DNA of 64,000 nt from Notospermus geniculatus (Eukaryota; Nemertea; Pilidiophora; Heteronemertea; Lineidae): NCBI GenBank assembly GCA_002633025.1, contig NMRB01000078.1:272470-336469 (forward strand). The letters are read 5' to 3'. A program made the translations under genes and the position numbers. A model generated the notes under the pieces. It saw only the letters and a list, made by a program, of their open reading frames with translations. It ran no database searches and was not told where the DNA came from. How positions within the stretch are numbered: the stretch's first letter is position 1; every line of letters starts with the position of its first letter. Of this stretch, positions 22,701 to 29,817 are shown piece by piece.

Positions 22701-23404
22701 AGAATGGGTTAAGAAACAAGTACGGATTCAAAGAATCGTGTAAGAATTGTACGAATAAGGTACCGACTCACTTACGAATAGTCGTACTTGATTCGTAAAT
22801 ACATTCGAGACATTCCTGCCTGTTTTCGGCGTGGGTCCATGATGCCCCACTTTCACTGACGCTACGAATGTCCCGAATCAGAAAGTTGTCCGCTACGTAG
22901 ATAATTCTCAANTCAAAACTATGGGTAGAGGTGAAGGTCACGCCGACGGTGAGATTCGAACCTGGGACCTCATAGCCGGTAATGAGAGCCGGAGTCACAA
23001 GACCACCGCAGCTTCTACAATGACACAAGACAACCAGGACCCTTCTCTGGACACTGGTCTGGTATTTTCACGCCGTCATCATTCCTTGATGAACATCGGA
23101 CATGATATTTTTGTTCACCAATATCTGACTGACGTTTGTTTTTCAGCTTGCCGGCGACTGGAAGACGCTCCGCCGCGCCTTTAAGAAACTAGATCGTGCA
23201 AACGTCGGCTACCTCTCGCTCCCAGAATTCCGGTCGGTGCTGAAACTAGCGAACGTTCTTCTCGATGAGGAGGAGGTCTATCACGTGATGTCCGAGTTTG
23301 ATGAGGGCATGACGGGAAAAATCTCCTATGAAAGGTTTCTGAAAACCCTCACGCCAAACACCCGACAAAGCCAAAGAGTTAACCTCGCACCCATGAAGGA
23401 ATAG
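10385..23404 (+). CDS. EFCAB6-like: EF-hand protein (EFCAB6-like), complete copy 2
   Basis: Fifteen exons: 10385-10736, 15849-15946, 16526-16623, 16835-17089, 17737-17874, 18437-18546, 18955-19118, 19254-19450, 19776-19889, 20313-20489, 20735-21040, 21508-21751, 22029-22201, 22405-22576 and 23147-23404. They give 951 codons plus TAG, with all GT-AG junctions in phase. Residues 1-150 are Ser/Arg-rich and low complexity. EF-hand-like loops start near residues 171, 280, 316, 399, 512, 652, 767, 803, 882 and 918. Most lack one or more calcium ligands; DKYGTDLITQEE (512) and DLKRDGRVSYID (803) are among the better ones. There is no signal peptide or membrane segment. The serial-hand layout and helices such as MTDDQFRGLIDKVPLN recall EFCAB6 (DJBP), usually cilium- or sperm-associated. 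That name is inferred from family resemblance; another multi-EF-hand family is possible. ATG 10,385 is chosen because it follows AAAA; an upstream in-frame ATG at 10,304 would add 27 unlikely residues. Confidence 0.88.
11645..11733. mobile_element. Short foldback element
   Basis: CATCCTCCCACAGCAGGG is repeated inverted at the right end; the centre is CTTCATGCGAGTGTATGAAG. Only the right half is present in copy 1 (212-273). A divergent relative lies at 54,347-54,482. Confidence 0.7.
12574..12730. mobile_element. Foldback MITE (copy 2 only)
   Basis: Near-perfect arms of about 65 bp starting GGGCCCGGTTGCACGAAAC. Absent from the matching copy-1 site (about 1,060). Termini resemble those at 25,455. 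Confidence 0.8.
12805..12970. mobile_element. Foldback MITE (copy 2 only)
   Basis: Near-perfect arms of about 75 bp (AAGGCGCCGCTCCACGTGAC and inverse), with inner copies of TTGCTGTCAGA. Lies 75 bases from the preceding foldback and is absent from copy 1. Confidence 0.8.
14941..15161. mobile_element. Terminal-inverted-repeat element (copy 2 only)
   Basis: Ends AAGCCTGCCGCACACTGGAG and inverse, about 37 bp, with inner inverted and direct copies of CAGATAGCTCGCGTGTGCGC. Absent from copy 1 near 3,240. Confidence 0.8.
15849..15946 (+). CDS. EFCAB6-like: EFCAB6-like exon 2
   Basis: 98 nt after TTTCGCAG and before GTAGGT. It encodes a charged linker beginning GSRAEVVDRDE. Phase 1 in and phase 0 out match exons 1 and 3. 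It is the counterpart of 3930-4027 in copy 1. Confidence 0.85.
16079..16468. repeat. 34-bp minisatellite, EFCAB6-like copy 2 intron 2
   Basis: Same array as 4,161-4,557 with different unit variants and order, ending close to exon 3. Confidence 0.9.
16526..16623 (+). CDS. EFCAB6-like: EFCAB6-like exon 3, first EF-hand
   Basis: 98 nt after CTTCTTCCAG. It encodes LEMLLKKKAKG and then the first EF-hand-like helix and loop (DNDPEQKGNVTR). Position 12 is Arg instead of Glu, so calcium binding is doubtful. It follows the minisatellite at 16,079-16,468. Confidence 0.88.
16835..17089 (+). CDS. EFCAB6-like: EFCAB6-like exon 4
   Basis: 255 nt. It completes hand 1 (REALARIIISLIQ) and adds an unpaired hand-like helix (SQFTKLMERIGF) and a basic tail ending VRQR. 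The donor GTAAGT lies only 13 bases upstream of the inserted element at 17,103. Confidence 0.88.
17103..17478. mobile_element. Terminal-inverted-repeat element with 9-bp target duplication (copy 2 only)
   Basis: Termini TAAACTC..TACGCAGTTGT and inverse; inner repeat GGTTTACTCGCTCTCCACAA. Flanked by GTACTGGCC at 17,094-17,102 and 17,479-17,487; copy 1 has it once (about 5,248). A 9-bp duplication fits Mutator-like or related non-autonomous elements. Confidence 0.85.
17737..17874 (+). CDS. EFCAB6-like: EFCAB6-like exon 5
   Basis: 138 nt with an EF-hand-like loop NPGGSGRIMKHE (residues about 280-291): glycine-rich, Asn at position 1 and Glu at position 12. It ends MEDDEFEKLWST with a GTAAGT donor. 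Confidence 0.88.
18094..18301. mobile_element. hAT-like non-autonomous element (copy 2 only)
   Basis: Termini CAGTGGCGGATCC and ATCCGCCACTG. TGCTG directly abuts both ends, so only 5 bp of target duplication can be seen instead of the usual 8 of hAT. Absent from copy 1 near 5,855. Confidence 0.7.
18437..18546 (+). CDS. EFCAB6-like: EFCAB6-like exon 6
   Basis: 110 nt. The EF-hand-like loop DENNTGIVSGEF starts at about residue 316. The Glu sits one place early and Phe occupies position 12, so the loop is non-canonical. Copy 1 has Val where this copy has Ile in LGISLRGG. Confidence 0.87.
18646..18850. repeat. 22-bp minisatellite expanded in copy 2
   Basis: Unit GTGTAGTGGGTCTGGTGTAGCA (split: GTGTAGTGGGTC + TGGTGTAGCA), about eight units here. 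Copy 1 has about two (6,206-6,260). Confidence 0.88.
18955..19118 (+). CDS. EFCAB6-like: EFCAB6-like exon 7
   Basis: 164 nt. A charged linker (RENKENAEPPSGGRKYEIE) leads into the entering helix of the next hand (FREGFRSMKEKFEQHD), whose loop continues into exon 8. The protein sequence is the same as copy 1. Confidence 0.87.
19254..19450 (+). CDS. EFCAB6-like: EFCAB6-like exon 8
   Basis: 197 nt. It completes the loop DVENKGIVGFDH and adds a second degenerate hand (FARCQLEVSKEGVPYRDFL). It ends in phase 2 before GTTTGT. Confidence 0.87.
19776..19889 (+). CDS. EFCAB6-like: EFCAB6-like exon 9
   Basis: 114 nt. It encodes a Ser/Gly linker (YNASRSGSPGAKSSTS) and an amphipathic helix MNMFQRDFLSLLGMF that enters the hand of exon 10. 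Confidence 0.86.
20313..20489 (+). CDS. EFCAB6-like: EFCAB6-like exon 10, EF-hand pair
   Basis: 177 nt. It has the best-preserved loop, DKYGTDLITQEE (about residues 512-523, Glu at position 12), followed by a partner hand DDQFRGLIDKVPLNRDGLVK. This pattern resembles hand pairs in EFCAB6. Confidence 0.9.
20735..21040 (+). CDS. EFCAB6-like: EFCAB6-like exon 11
   Basis: 306 nt. An acidic linker (EEVMEVDVPPSEKVV) is followed by a hand with loop DEYNSGKLTQDM (about 652-663, Met at position 12). The acceptor is CCTAG and the donor GTAGGA. Confidence 0.88.
21111..21136. repeat. Interstitial telomere-like (TTAGGG)n
   Basis: Four tandem GGTTAG(G) units inside an imperfect foldback (21,064-21,180, arms CATTTCGTCCTTTTCC / GGGAAAGGGCGAAATG). 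Copy 1 has only degenerate units near 8,500. Confidence 0.8.
21508..21751 (+). CDS. EFCAB6-like: EFCAB6-like exon 12
   Basis: 244 nt. It encodes a degenerate hand (RDLWDTFITNQNNSLEYYQF) and a basic Met-rich linker (DSDMMMRSRKLNAASDML). Copy 1 differs here by Ile to Val. It ends in phase 0. Confidence 0.87.
22029..22201 (+). CDS. EFCAB6-like: EFCAB6-like exon 13
   Basis: 173 nt with loop DPHRTGFVDIDT and the start of loop DLKRDGRVSYID, which finishes in exon 14. The copy-1 version stops matching after the codons for GFVDI, so this exon contains the duplication breakpoint. Confidence 0.9.
22405..22576 (+). CDS. EFCAB6-like: EFCAB6-like exon 14
   Basis: 172 nt. It completes the hand (VSYIDLLKPYALK) and adds a Pro-rich linker (HPAPELPITDIVEPP). 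It ends in phase 0 before GTGGGT. It has no counterpart in copy 1. Confidence 0.88.
23147..23404 (+). CDS. EFCAB6-like: EFCAB6-like exon 15 (terminal, copy A)
   Basis: 258 nt including TAG. It carries two EF-hands: DRANVGYLSLPE, with Glu at position 12, and DEGMTGKISYER. The protein ends NLAPMKE. It lies in a contig bounded by single N bases at 22,912 and 25,303. Confidence 0.9.
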   Translation, partial: LAGDWKTLRRAFKKLDRANVGYLSLPEFRSVLKLANVLLDEEEVYHVMSEFDEGMTGKISYERFLKTLTPNTRQSQRVNLAPMKE

Positions 23405-25302
23405 GTCATATCTAGCAATGTGGACCAGTTTTTGTGTGAAGACTACCAGATCCTGGGATCTGGTGGAGGTACCGGGATCTGATGAAAGGACGTTCCGTTG
23501 TCGCTGAACCGGAGCGGGATTGACGTCTGCCCCGTGTGTGGAGGGAAGTCTCTTCCTTCGGAGGATGTCCCAACGATGACTTTATCGTTTGGCAAACTTG
23601 TAAATATTCATTCTGTGATAATGTATTTAAAATGTGGCTTATGAACAATATTATATTGTTTTAAGAACAAATTAATCAATCGGTTGCGTCGCATTTTGTA
23701 TCCGTTCTCCGTTTCTATGCATGAAGACAATGCACGTGTTGCTGGGGGTTCGTCTAGTCTCGGTCAACCAGTCGCTGTTGCGAATCTGGGGAATCGCTGC
23801 TGAACATTACAGCTGGCTGCGCGAGACTAGGGTTCTTGTAAGTTCGGGTTTTTTATCATGGGCTGTGACAATCGTATCGACTCGAACGAATGAAGCGTTT
23901 TTCAGTGAACTGTATATAGTTAACCCCCCCCCCCGCGTTTTAAAAGACTGAAACTGGTTGAAGTCGATGCCAAAAGATAATCAATGAGGAGGGAAGGATT
24001 GTATGAGCCAAATATCTGTCATATTTTCGGGAGGCGGCTCAACCTTTAACTATGCTAATATTGACACATATTGAGTGTAAACAATCGGTTTTGGCAGGTC
24101 GCCTGACCTGCTGACAATCTGCTTTCATACGAAGCAATTCCAATAAATATCATTATCTTGTCCGTGATTTGGCAGTTTGTTATCGCACTAAAAGATGGCT
24201 CATATATTATGTGGGCCACAGATGTGACGCGCAGTGCGCCTGAATGTTGCACTTTTTGCGAATCTGGGAAGAAAGTTTGTAATTTTGTATGTACGTAAAT
24301 AGCTCCAAAGCTTAGAATGTGATAAAAATTGGTTTGAGAGAGTGACTGCCAAAAGTTGATCCCATGTGGCCAGGTTGCATGGTCACGTGAGGGCCTGATA
24401 ACTGAGGCTGCACCGAAAATGCACCCTATTCTACACGCACCTTTAAAGCACTTGTCACTGCGATGCACGTCATTGCTCTCTCCAAGGACTTGATTTATCC
24501 GTGGGATTTACTTGTCTCTTCCAAACAAAGAGCCGTATATTTTGGGGAAAATGGAACCCAAATAAATTGTTGTGATATTAATAATTACCACATTTTCTGT
24601 CATGCCATGGTATGCAGACCCACTCACCCAAGTGATTTTTTTAGCCGTTCCATCTTTTTCACTGGACAGAGACAACTAATCGATCGCTGTGAACAGCAAC
24701 TGCTTATAAAAGTGTATTGACCATAGTGCACACCACTTTAAATTTCTTGTGATCTGTCTAACATTGTATAATAAATGAATCGGTCATGAGTTTCAATAAA
24801 AAGTGTTTCCACTTCAAGTTTCGGTCTTTTCATTTCTTTCGTTCCTGTGAGGACTGTGAGATTGAAACTTCAGATCTGCATGCGTCCGTGACGACATCAT
24901 CTCCGTGCAGAAATTAGACTGGTCCCCTACCCTCGTAGCGTCTCGAGATCAGAGAGCGGTACGCAGCCTCTGGAGCCTCAAGCCAATGGGCCCCTGCAGC
25001 CTCAAGCCAATCACCAAGCTCTGCTTAGTGATCTGCCTCATCTCCAAAAGGGCTTGAAGACACGGAGGGGTGATCTGCCTCGAAAGGGCTTGAAGACATC
25101 GCCTCCGTCGTCGAGCCCGATAACGACCTGAATCTCACAATGAGTGATGGGGGGGGGGGCTATCAACTCATGATAATCATTGTTCTTAATACTGTTCAAA
25201 GACATGTTTACATTAGCGAAGCCTTAAGGCCACTTTTGCGCGCCATCCACAAACGCCAGCCCTCTGACATTTTGGCGGGCCATAGCGTTGACGTCATTTT
25301 TA
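23405..25302 (+). other. 3' flank of EFCAB6-like gene (copy A)
   Basis: AATAAA at 24,142 and 24,795 are candidate poly(A) signals. Contains a poly-C run near 23,925. No further exon seen. Confidence 0.45.
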
Positions 25303-25454
25303 NCAAGAAAAATTATCGAATTGAAAAAAAATTGCAAATGTAAATATTTTTCATCAATGAGCTCTATGGGCCACCGTAGAGCCCGGAGTCACAAGACCAC
25401 CGCAGCTTCTACAATGACACAAAACAACTAGGACCCTTCTCTGGACACTGGTCT

Positions 25455-25590
25455 GGGCCCAGTTTTACAAAGAATCTTAAGTCTAAAGTTGGAATTAAGT
25501 CATCATGTGACCAGGTTTCAGCAAATCAGATGACTTCATTTCAGACTTAAGTTTTTTCTTAGACTTAAGATTCTTTGTGCAACCGGCCCC
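25455..25590. mobile_element. Foldback MITE (copy B only)
   Basis: Termini GGGCCCAGTTTTACAAAGA and TCTTTGTGCAACCGGCCC; arms include TCTTAAGTCTAA. Absent from copy A near 23,060. Confidence 0.75.
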
Positions 25591-25676
25591 TGGTGTTTCA
25601 CGCCGTCATCATTCCTTGATGAACATCGGACATGATATTTTCGTCCTCCAATATCTGACTGACGTTTCTTTTTCAG

Positions 25677-25934
25677 CTTGCCGGCGACTGGAAGACTCTC
25701 CGCCGCGCCTTTAAGAAACTAGATCGTGCAAACGTCGGCTACCTCTCGCTCCCAGAATTCCGGTCGGTGCTGAAACTAGCGAACGTTCTTCTCGACGAGG
25801 AGGAGGTCTATCACGTGATGTCCGAGTTTGATGAGGGCATGACGGGAAAAATCTCCTATGAAAGGTTTCTGAAAACCCTTACGCCAAACACCCGACAAAG
25901 CCAAAGAGTTAACCTCGCACCCATGAAGGAATAG
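25677..25934 (+). CDS. EFCAB6-like: EFCAB6-like exon 15, second copy (B)
   Basis: Same 86-codon terminal exon as 23,147-23,404, with only silent differences. It has the same acceptor and phase, so exon 14 could splice to either copy. It may be a tandem-duplicated alternative last exon, or more likely the second allele of the same exon kept beside the first by the assembler. Confidence 0.85.
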   Translation, partial: LAGDWKTLRRAFKKLDRANVGYLSLPEFRSVLKLANVLLDEEEVYHVMSEFDEGMTGKISYERFLKTLTPNTRQSQRVNLAPMKE

Positions 25935-28900
25935 GTCATGTCTAGCAATGTGGACCAGTTTTTGTGTGAAGACGAGCAGATCCTAGGGTCTGGAGGTACC
26001 GGGATCTGATGAAGGGACGTTCCGTCGTCGCTGAACCGGAGCGGGATTGGCGTCTGCTCCGTGTGTGGAGGGAAGTCTCTTCCTTCGGAGGATGTCCCAA
26101 CGATGACTTTATCGTTTGGCAAACTTGTAAATATTCATTCTGTGATAATGTATTTAAAAATGTGGCTTATGAACAATATTATAATATTGTTTTAAGAACA
26201 AATTAATCAATCGGTTGCGTCGCATTTTGTATCCGTTCTCCTTTCTATGCATGAAGACAATGCACGTGTTGCTGGGGTTCGTCTAGTCTCGGTCAACCAG
26301 TCGCTGTTGCGAATCTGGGGAATCGCTGCTGAACATAACAGCTGGCTGCGCGAGACTAGGGTTCTTGTAAGTTCGGGTTTTTTATCATCGGCTGTGACAA
26401 TCGTATGGACTCGAACGAATGAAGCGTTTTTCAGTGAACTGTATATAGTTAACCCCCCCCCCCGCGTTTTAAAAGACTGAAACTGGTTGAAGTCGATGCC
26501 AAAAGATAATCAATGGGGATGGATTGTATGAGCCAAATATATTTTCGGGAGGCGGCTCAACCTTTAACTACGCTAATATTGACACATATTGAGTGTAAAC
26601 AATCGGTTTTGGCAGGTCGCCTGACCTGCTGACAATCTGCTTTCATACGAAGCAATTCCAATAAATATCATTATCTTGTCCGTGATTTGGCAGTTTGTTA
26701 TCGCACTAAAAGATGGCCCATATATTATGTGGGCCACAGATGTGACGCGCAGTGCGCCTGAATGTTGCACTTTTTACGAATCTGGGAAGAAATTTAGTAA
26801 TTTTGTATGTATACGTACATAGCTCCAAAGCTTAGAATGTGATAATAATTGGTTTGAGAGAGTGACTGCCAAAAGTTGATCCCATGTGGCCAGGTTGCAT
26901 GGTCACGTGAGGGCCTGATAACTGAGGCTGCACCGAAAATGCACCTATTCTACACGCACCTTTAAAGCACTTGTCACTGTGATGCACGTCATTGCTCTCC
27001 AAGGACTTGATTTATCCGTGGGATTTATACATGTCTCTTCCAAACAAGGGGCCGTATACTTTGGGGAAATGGAACCCAAATAAATTGCTGTGATATTAAT
27101 AATTACCACATTTTCCGTCCATCTATACATGCCATGGTATGTAGACCCACTCACCCAAGTGATTTTTTTAGCCGTTCCATCTTTTTCACTGGGCAGAGAC
27201 AACTATCGATCGCTGTGAACAGCAATTAAAGGGCCTCTAGAGGCAGCTCGCCATTAGGCTACTATCAGTACCGGTTCTTCAGCTAGGCGGCGCCACTTTA
27301 ACGTTAATCACCATTACGAGGTATTGAACCTGGGTTTTCCCCGGGGTTTTCCCCAGCCATGCTGGGCTGCCTCTAGAGGCCCTTTAAAGTGTATTGACCA
27401 TAGTGCACACCACTTTATCTTATGGTCTGTCTAACATTGTATAATAAATGAATCGGTCATGAGTTTCAATAAAAAGTGTTTCCACTTCAAGTTTCGGTCT
27501 TTTCATTTCTTTCGTTCCTGTCAAAGGACTGTGAGATTGAAACTCCAGATCTGCATGCGTCCGTGACGACATCATCTCCGTGCATAAATTAGACTGGTCC
27601 CCTACCCTCGTAGCGTCTCGAGATCAGAGAGCGGTACGTGTGCCCCTGCAGCCTCAAGCCAACCACCAAGCTCTGCTTAGTTATCTGCCTCATCTCCAAA
27701 AGGGCTTGAAGACACGGAGGGGTGATCTGCCTCGAAAGGGCTTGAAGACATCTTCTCCGTCGTCGAGCCCGATAACGACCTGAATCTCACAATGAGTGAT
27801 GGGGGGGGGGGGGCNGAGGGGGGGGGGGGGGGGGGCTATCAACTCATGATAGTTATTGTTCAAAGACATGTTTACATTAGCGAAGCCTTAAGGCCACTTT
27901 TGCGCGCCATCCACAAACGCCAGCCCTCTGACATTTTGGCGGGCCATAGCGTTGACGTCATTTTAGTAACCGGCGTCAGATCATTGTGCATATCTGATCC
28001 AGTTTGCTGATTATGCGTCCACCGATCATTTTGTTTCAAATATCCACTTGTTTGAATTGCTGGTAATATTTGGTAAGTCAGCCAGTGCCATCCAGACCCG
28101 GCTGGTTCATATCACCGTCGTGGAGTGACCGATTTACGGCTCAGAGACGTTTCGTTCTACTTGATCGGTGACCGACACTTGTTACCATCTATTCTACTCT
28201 ACTCAAGATCAGTAAATATGCCCTCCATTACGCTGATATTATATATATTTCAATCAAAAATATGACACAGATAAATTTCTGTTATTAAGGCATTGACCTT
28301 TTTTCTGATATGCTTTGCGGAATACTTGAAATCGGAAGACATGAACAGAGCAAAGTAGGCCCTACGGTATTTAAAATACGAAAATTTTAGGCAAAGTCAA
28401 TCAGACCCTAATGAAGCGCATGTCGGCCCCACCAGCAGTGAATTAGGGTATCACTTGCAGCCAATTATTTGGCAATGAAAAAGAGTCTCACGCCCAGTTC
28501 TCGCCCGGGATGACTGAATCCGTGCCCCTCTCCTCCCCTACCAACAACTAGTCTAGTGTCTCCCACGAGTCAAACTGAAATGGTGCAGAAAGAATCTATG
28601 CCCTAATATCAGGGGCATTAGATTCGATGACAGCATCCGATATGAAGGGCATTAGTTAGATTCTATGACATGGGTGCTCCTTGGGTGTGGTCTCTATATT
28701 TTTCGTCTCCCGGTCCGCCCACCTTTATCCTCGTAGTCGCTGTGCATTCAACTCTGACCAGGCGGTCACTTATCTCGAGGTAAGTACATTCTTGTGGTAT
28801 ACCCTCACGGATTATTGAAGGGTTATCTGCACTTTAATGCGCCCCCCCCCCACACACACACACACCATCGATTGCACAATATGGGCCATGGGCCAAAAAT

Positions 28901-29590
28901 AGGCATGTGCTTCTGGCATGATGGATAGAAGAAGAAAGATTGGCAATACTATTGCCCATTTTGATCCTCATGTTGTGCAATAATATTGCACGTGTATGGA
29001 CCGCTTAAGTTTTGACTTTCCCACATCACCGAACCAAACAGTGTGTGACGCGGCCCTTGCTCTTCCTCGGCGCTCTTTGGCACCATGCCACAGCAGTGGG
29101 CATTCAATCAAGTATTGGGTCAATTATGAAATAAAAAACAATATTTGGCCGCCAGGAACCTATAGGGAAGGTTCGCTTTATATTTTGGAGCTTCATTTTG
29201 TATCTAGTGGCCAAAATCAGAGGGAAACCTCGTGCATTTCTTGGTTCCACAGACAGTTGCGACATGTGCGCTGTTGAGTAAAACCACGTGCCATTGTTTA
29301 TTTACATCAGGAGGCATGCTCATGAGAAGCAATCTGATTGGCCAATCCCGAGATGTGTTTGGGACCAAGCATTTTCCAGGGGTAGCAACAACAGCATAGG
29401 AGACTCAAGTATGTATACCTACTGCTTGTTCGAGCTAATATACTGGCAATAATCAGTCTACATTCTAAAAATCACAATCCAAGATACTTCAGTTCCTTTT
29501 GATTTCGTAATATTGTGATATTGAGGCAGATAAAGCCTCAGACAAGCTGATTCACAAACAACCTTCCCCCGATTGCCGACCTGATTTTAC
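25935..29590. other. Spacer between EFCAB6-like exon 15B and MAT
   Basis: First part repeats the 3' flank of copy A, with AATAAA at 27,469. Then unique sequence with poly-C/(CA)n at about 28,843-28,865 and the repeat at 28,903-29,010. Bases 28,700-28,791 end in a splice-donor-like CTCGAG|GTAAGT, but no exon can be supported. Confidence 0.5.
27230..27383. mobile_element. TTAA-flanked MITE (copy B only)
   Basis: Termini AGGGCCTCTAGAGGCAGC and exact inverse, flanked by TTAA at 27,226 and 27,384. AGGG ends with TTAA fit Kolobok better than piggyBac, which starts CCC. Copy A lacks it near 24,705. Confidence 0.8.
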
Positions 29591-29732
29591 CCAATCACTG
29601 TTTGCGACTCTATCACGTGACCGCATAAATCGTATAAATTAGAAGCCATACTTTCGTCGGCCTCTTTTCCAACACATCTAAGTCGAAGTTAGGTGCCGTG
29701 TGTTTTATTCGTATTGTACATTCACTGCTGTA
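29591..29732 (+). promoter_or_regulatory. MAT core promoter and 5' UTR
   Basis: CCAAT at 29,591, an E-box CACGTG at 29,614 and TATAAA at 29,633. About 30 bases after the TATA comes a pyrimidine tract CTCTTTTCC (29,662-29,670), the expected start site and similar to a TOP/TCT initiator. The 5' UTR runs about 65 bases to the ATG. The start site itself is inferred from spacing. Confidence 0.65.
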
Positions 29733-29817
29733 ATGAACGGCGAAATGAACGGGTTGAACGGAGACGACGACGATACATTCTTGTTTACATCAGAATCTGT
29801 TGGAGAAGGACATCCAG
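29733..29817 (+). CDS. MAT2A: MAT exon 1 (start codon)
   Basis: ATG at 29,733, chosen because MNGEMNG matches the animal MAT2A N-terminus. It ends in phase 1 after GEGHP at GTGAGT. Confidence 0.95.

Larger units (their letters stand above)
22985..25302. repeat. Tandem duplication 2, copy A
   Basis: Terminal exon plus 3' flank, collinear with 25,377-27,965. Homology ends exactly at the N at 25,303; another N lies at 22,912. Confidence 0.9.
25377..27965. repeat. Tandem duplication 2, copy B
   Basis: Matches copy A apart from small changes, two inserted elements (25,455 and 27,230) and an expanded poly-G run with an N at 27,815. Beyond 27,965 the sequence continues uniquely toward MAT. Confidence 0.9.

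Noticed and set aside
28690-28795. Possible 5' UTR exon with CTCGAG|GTAAGT donor
   Set aside because: No coding content or acceptor partner; MAT has its own promoter directly before its ATG.
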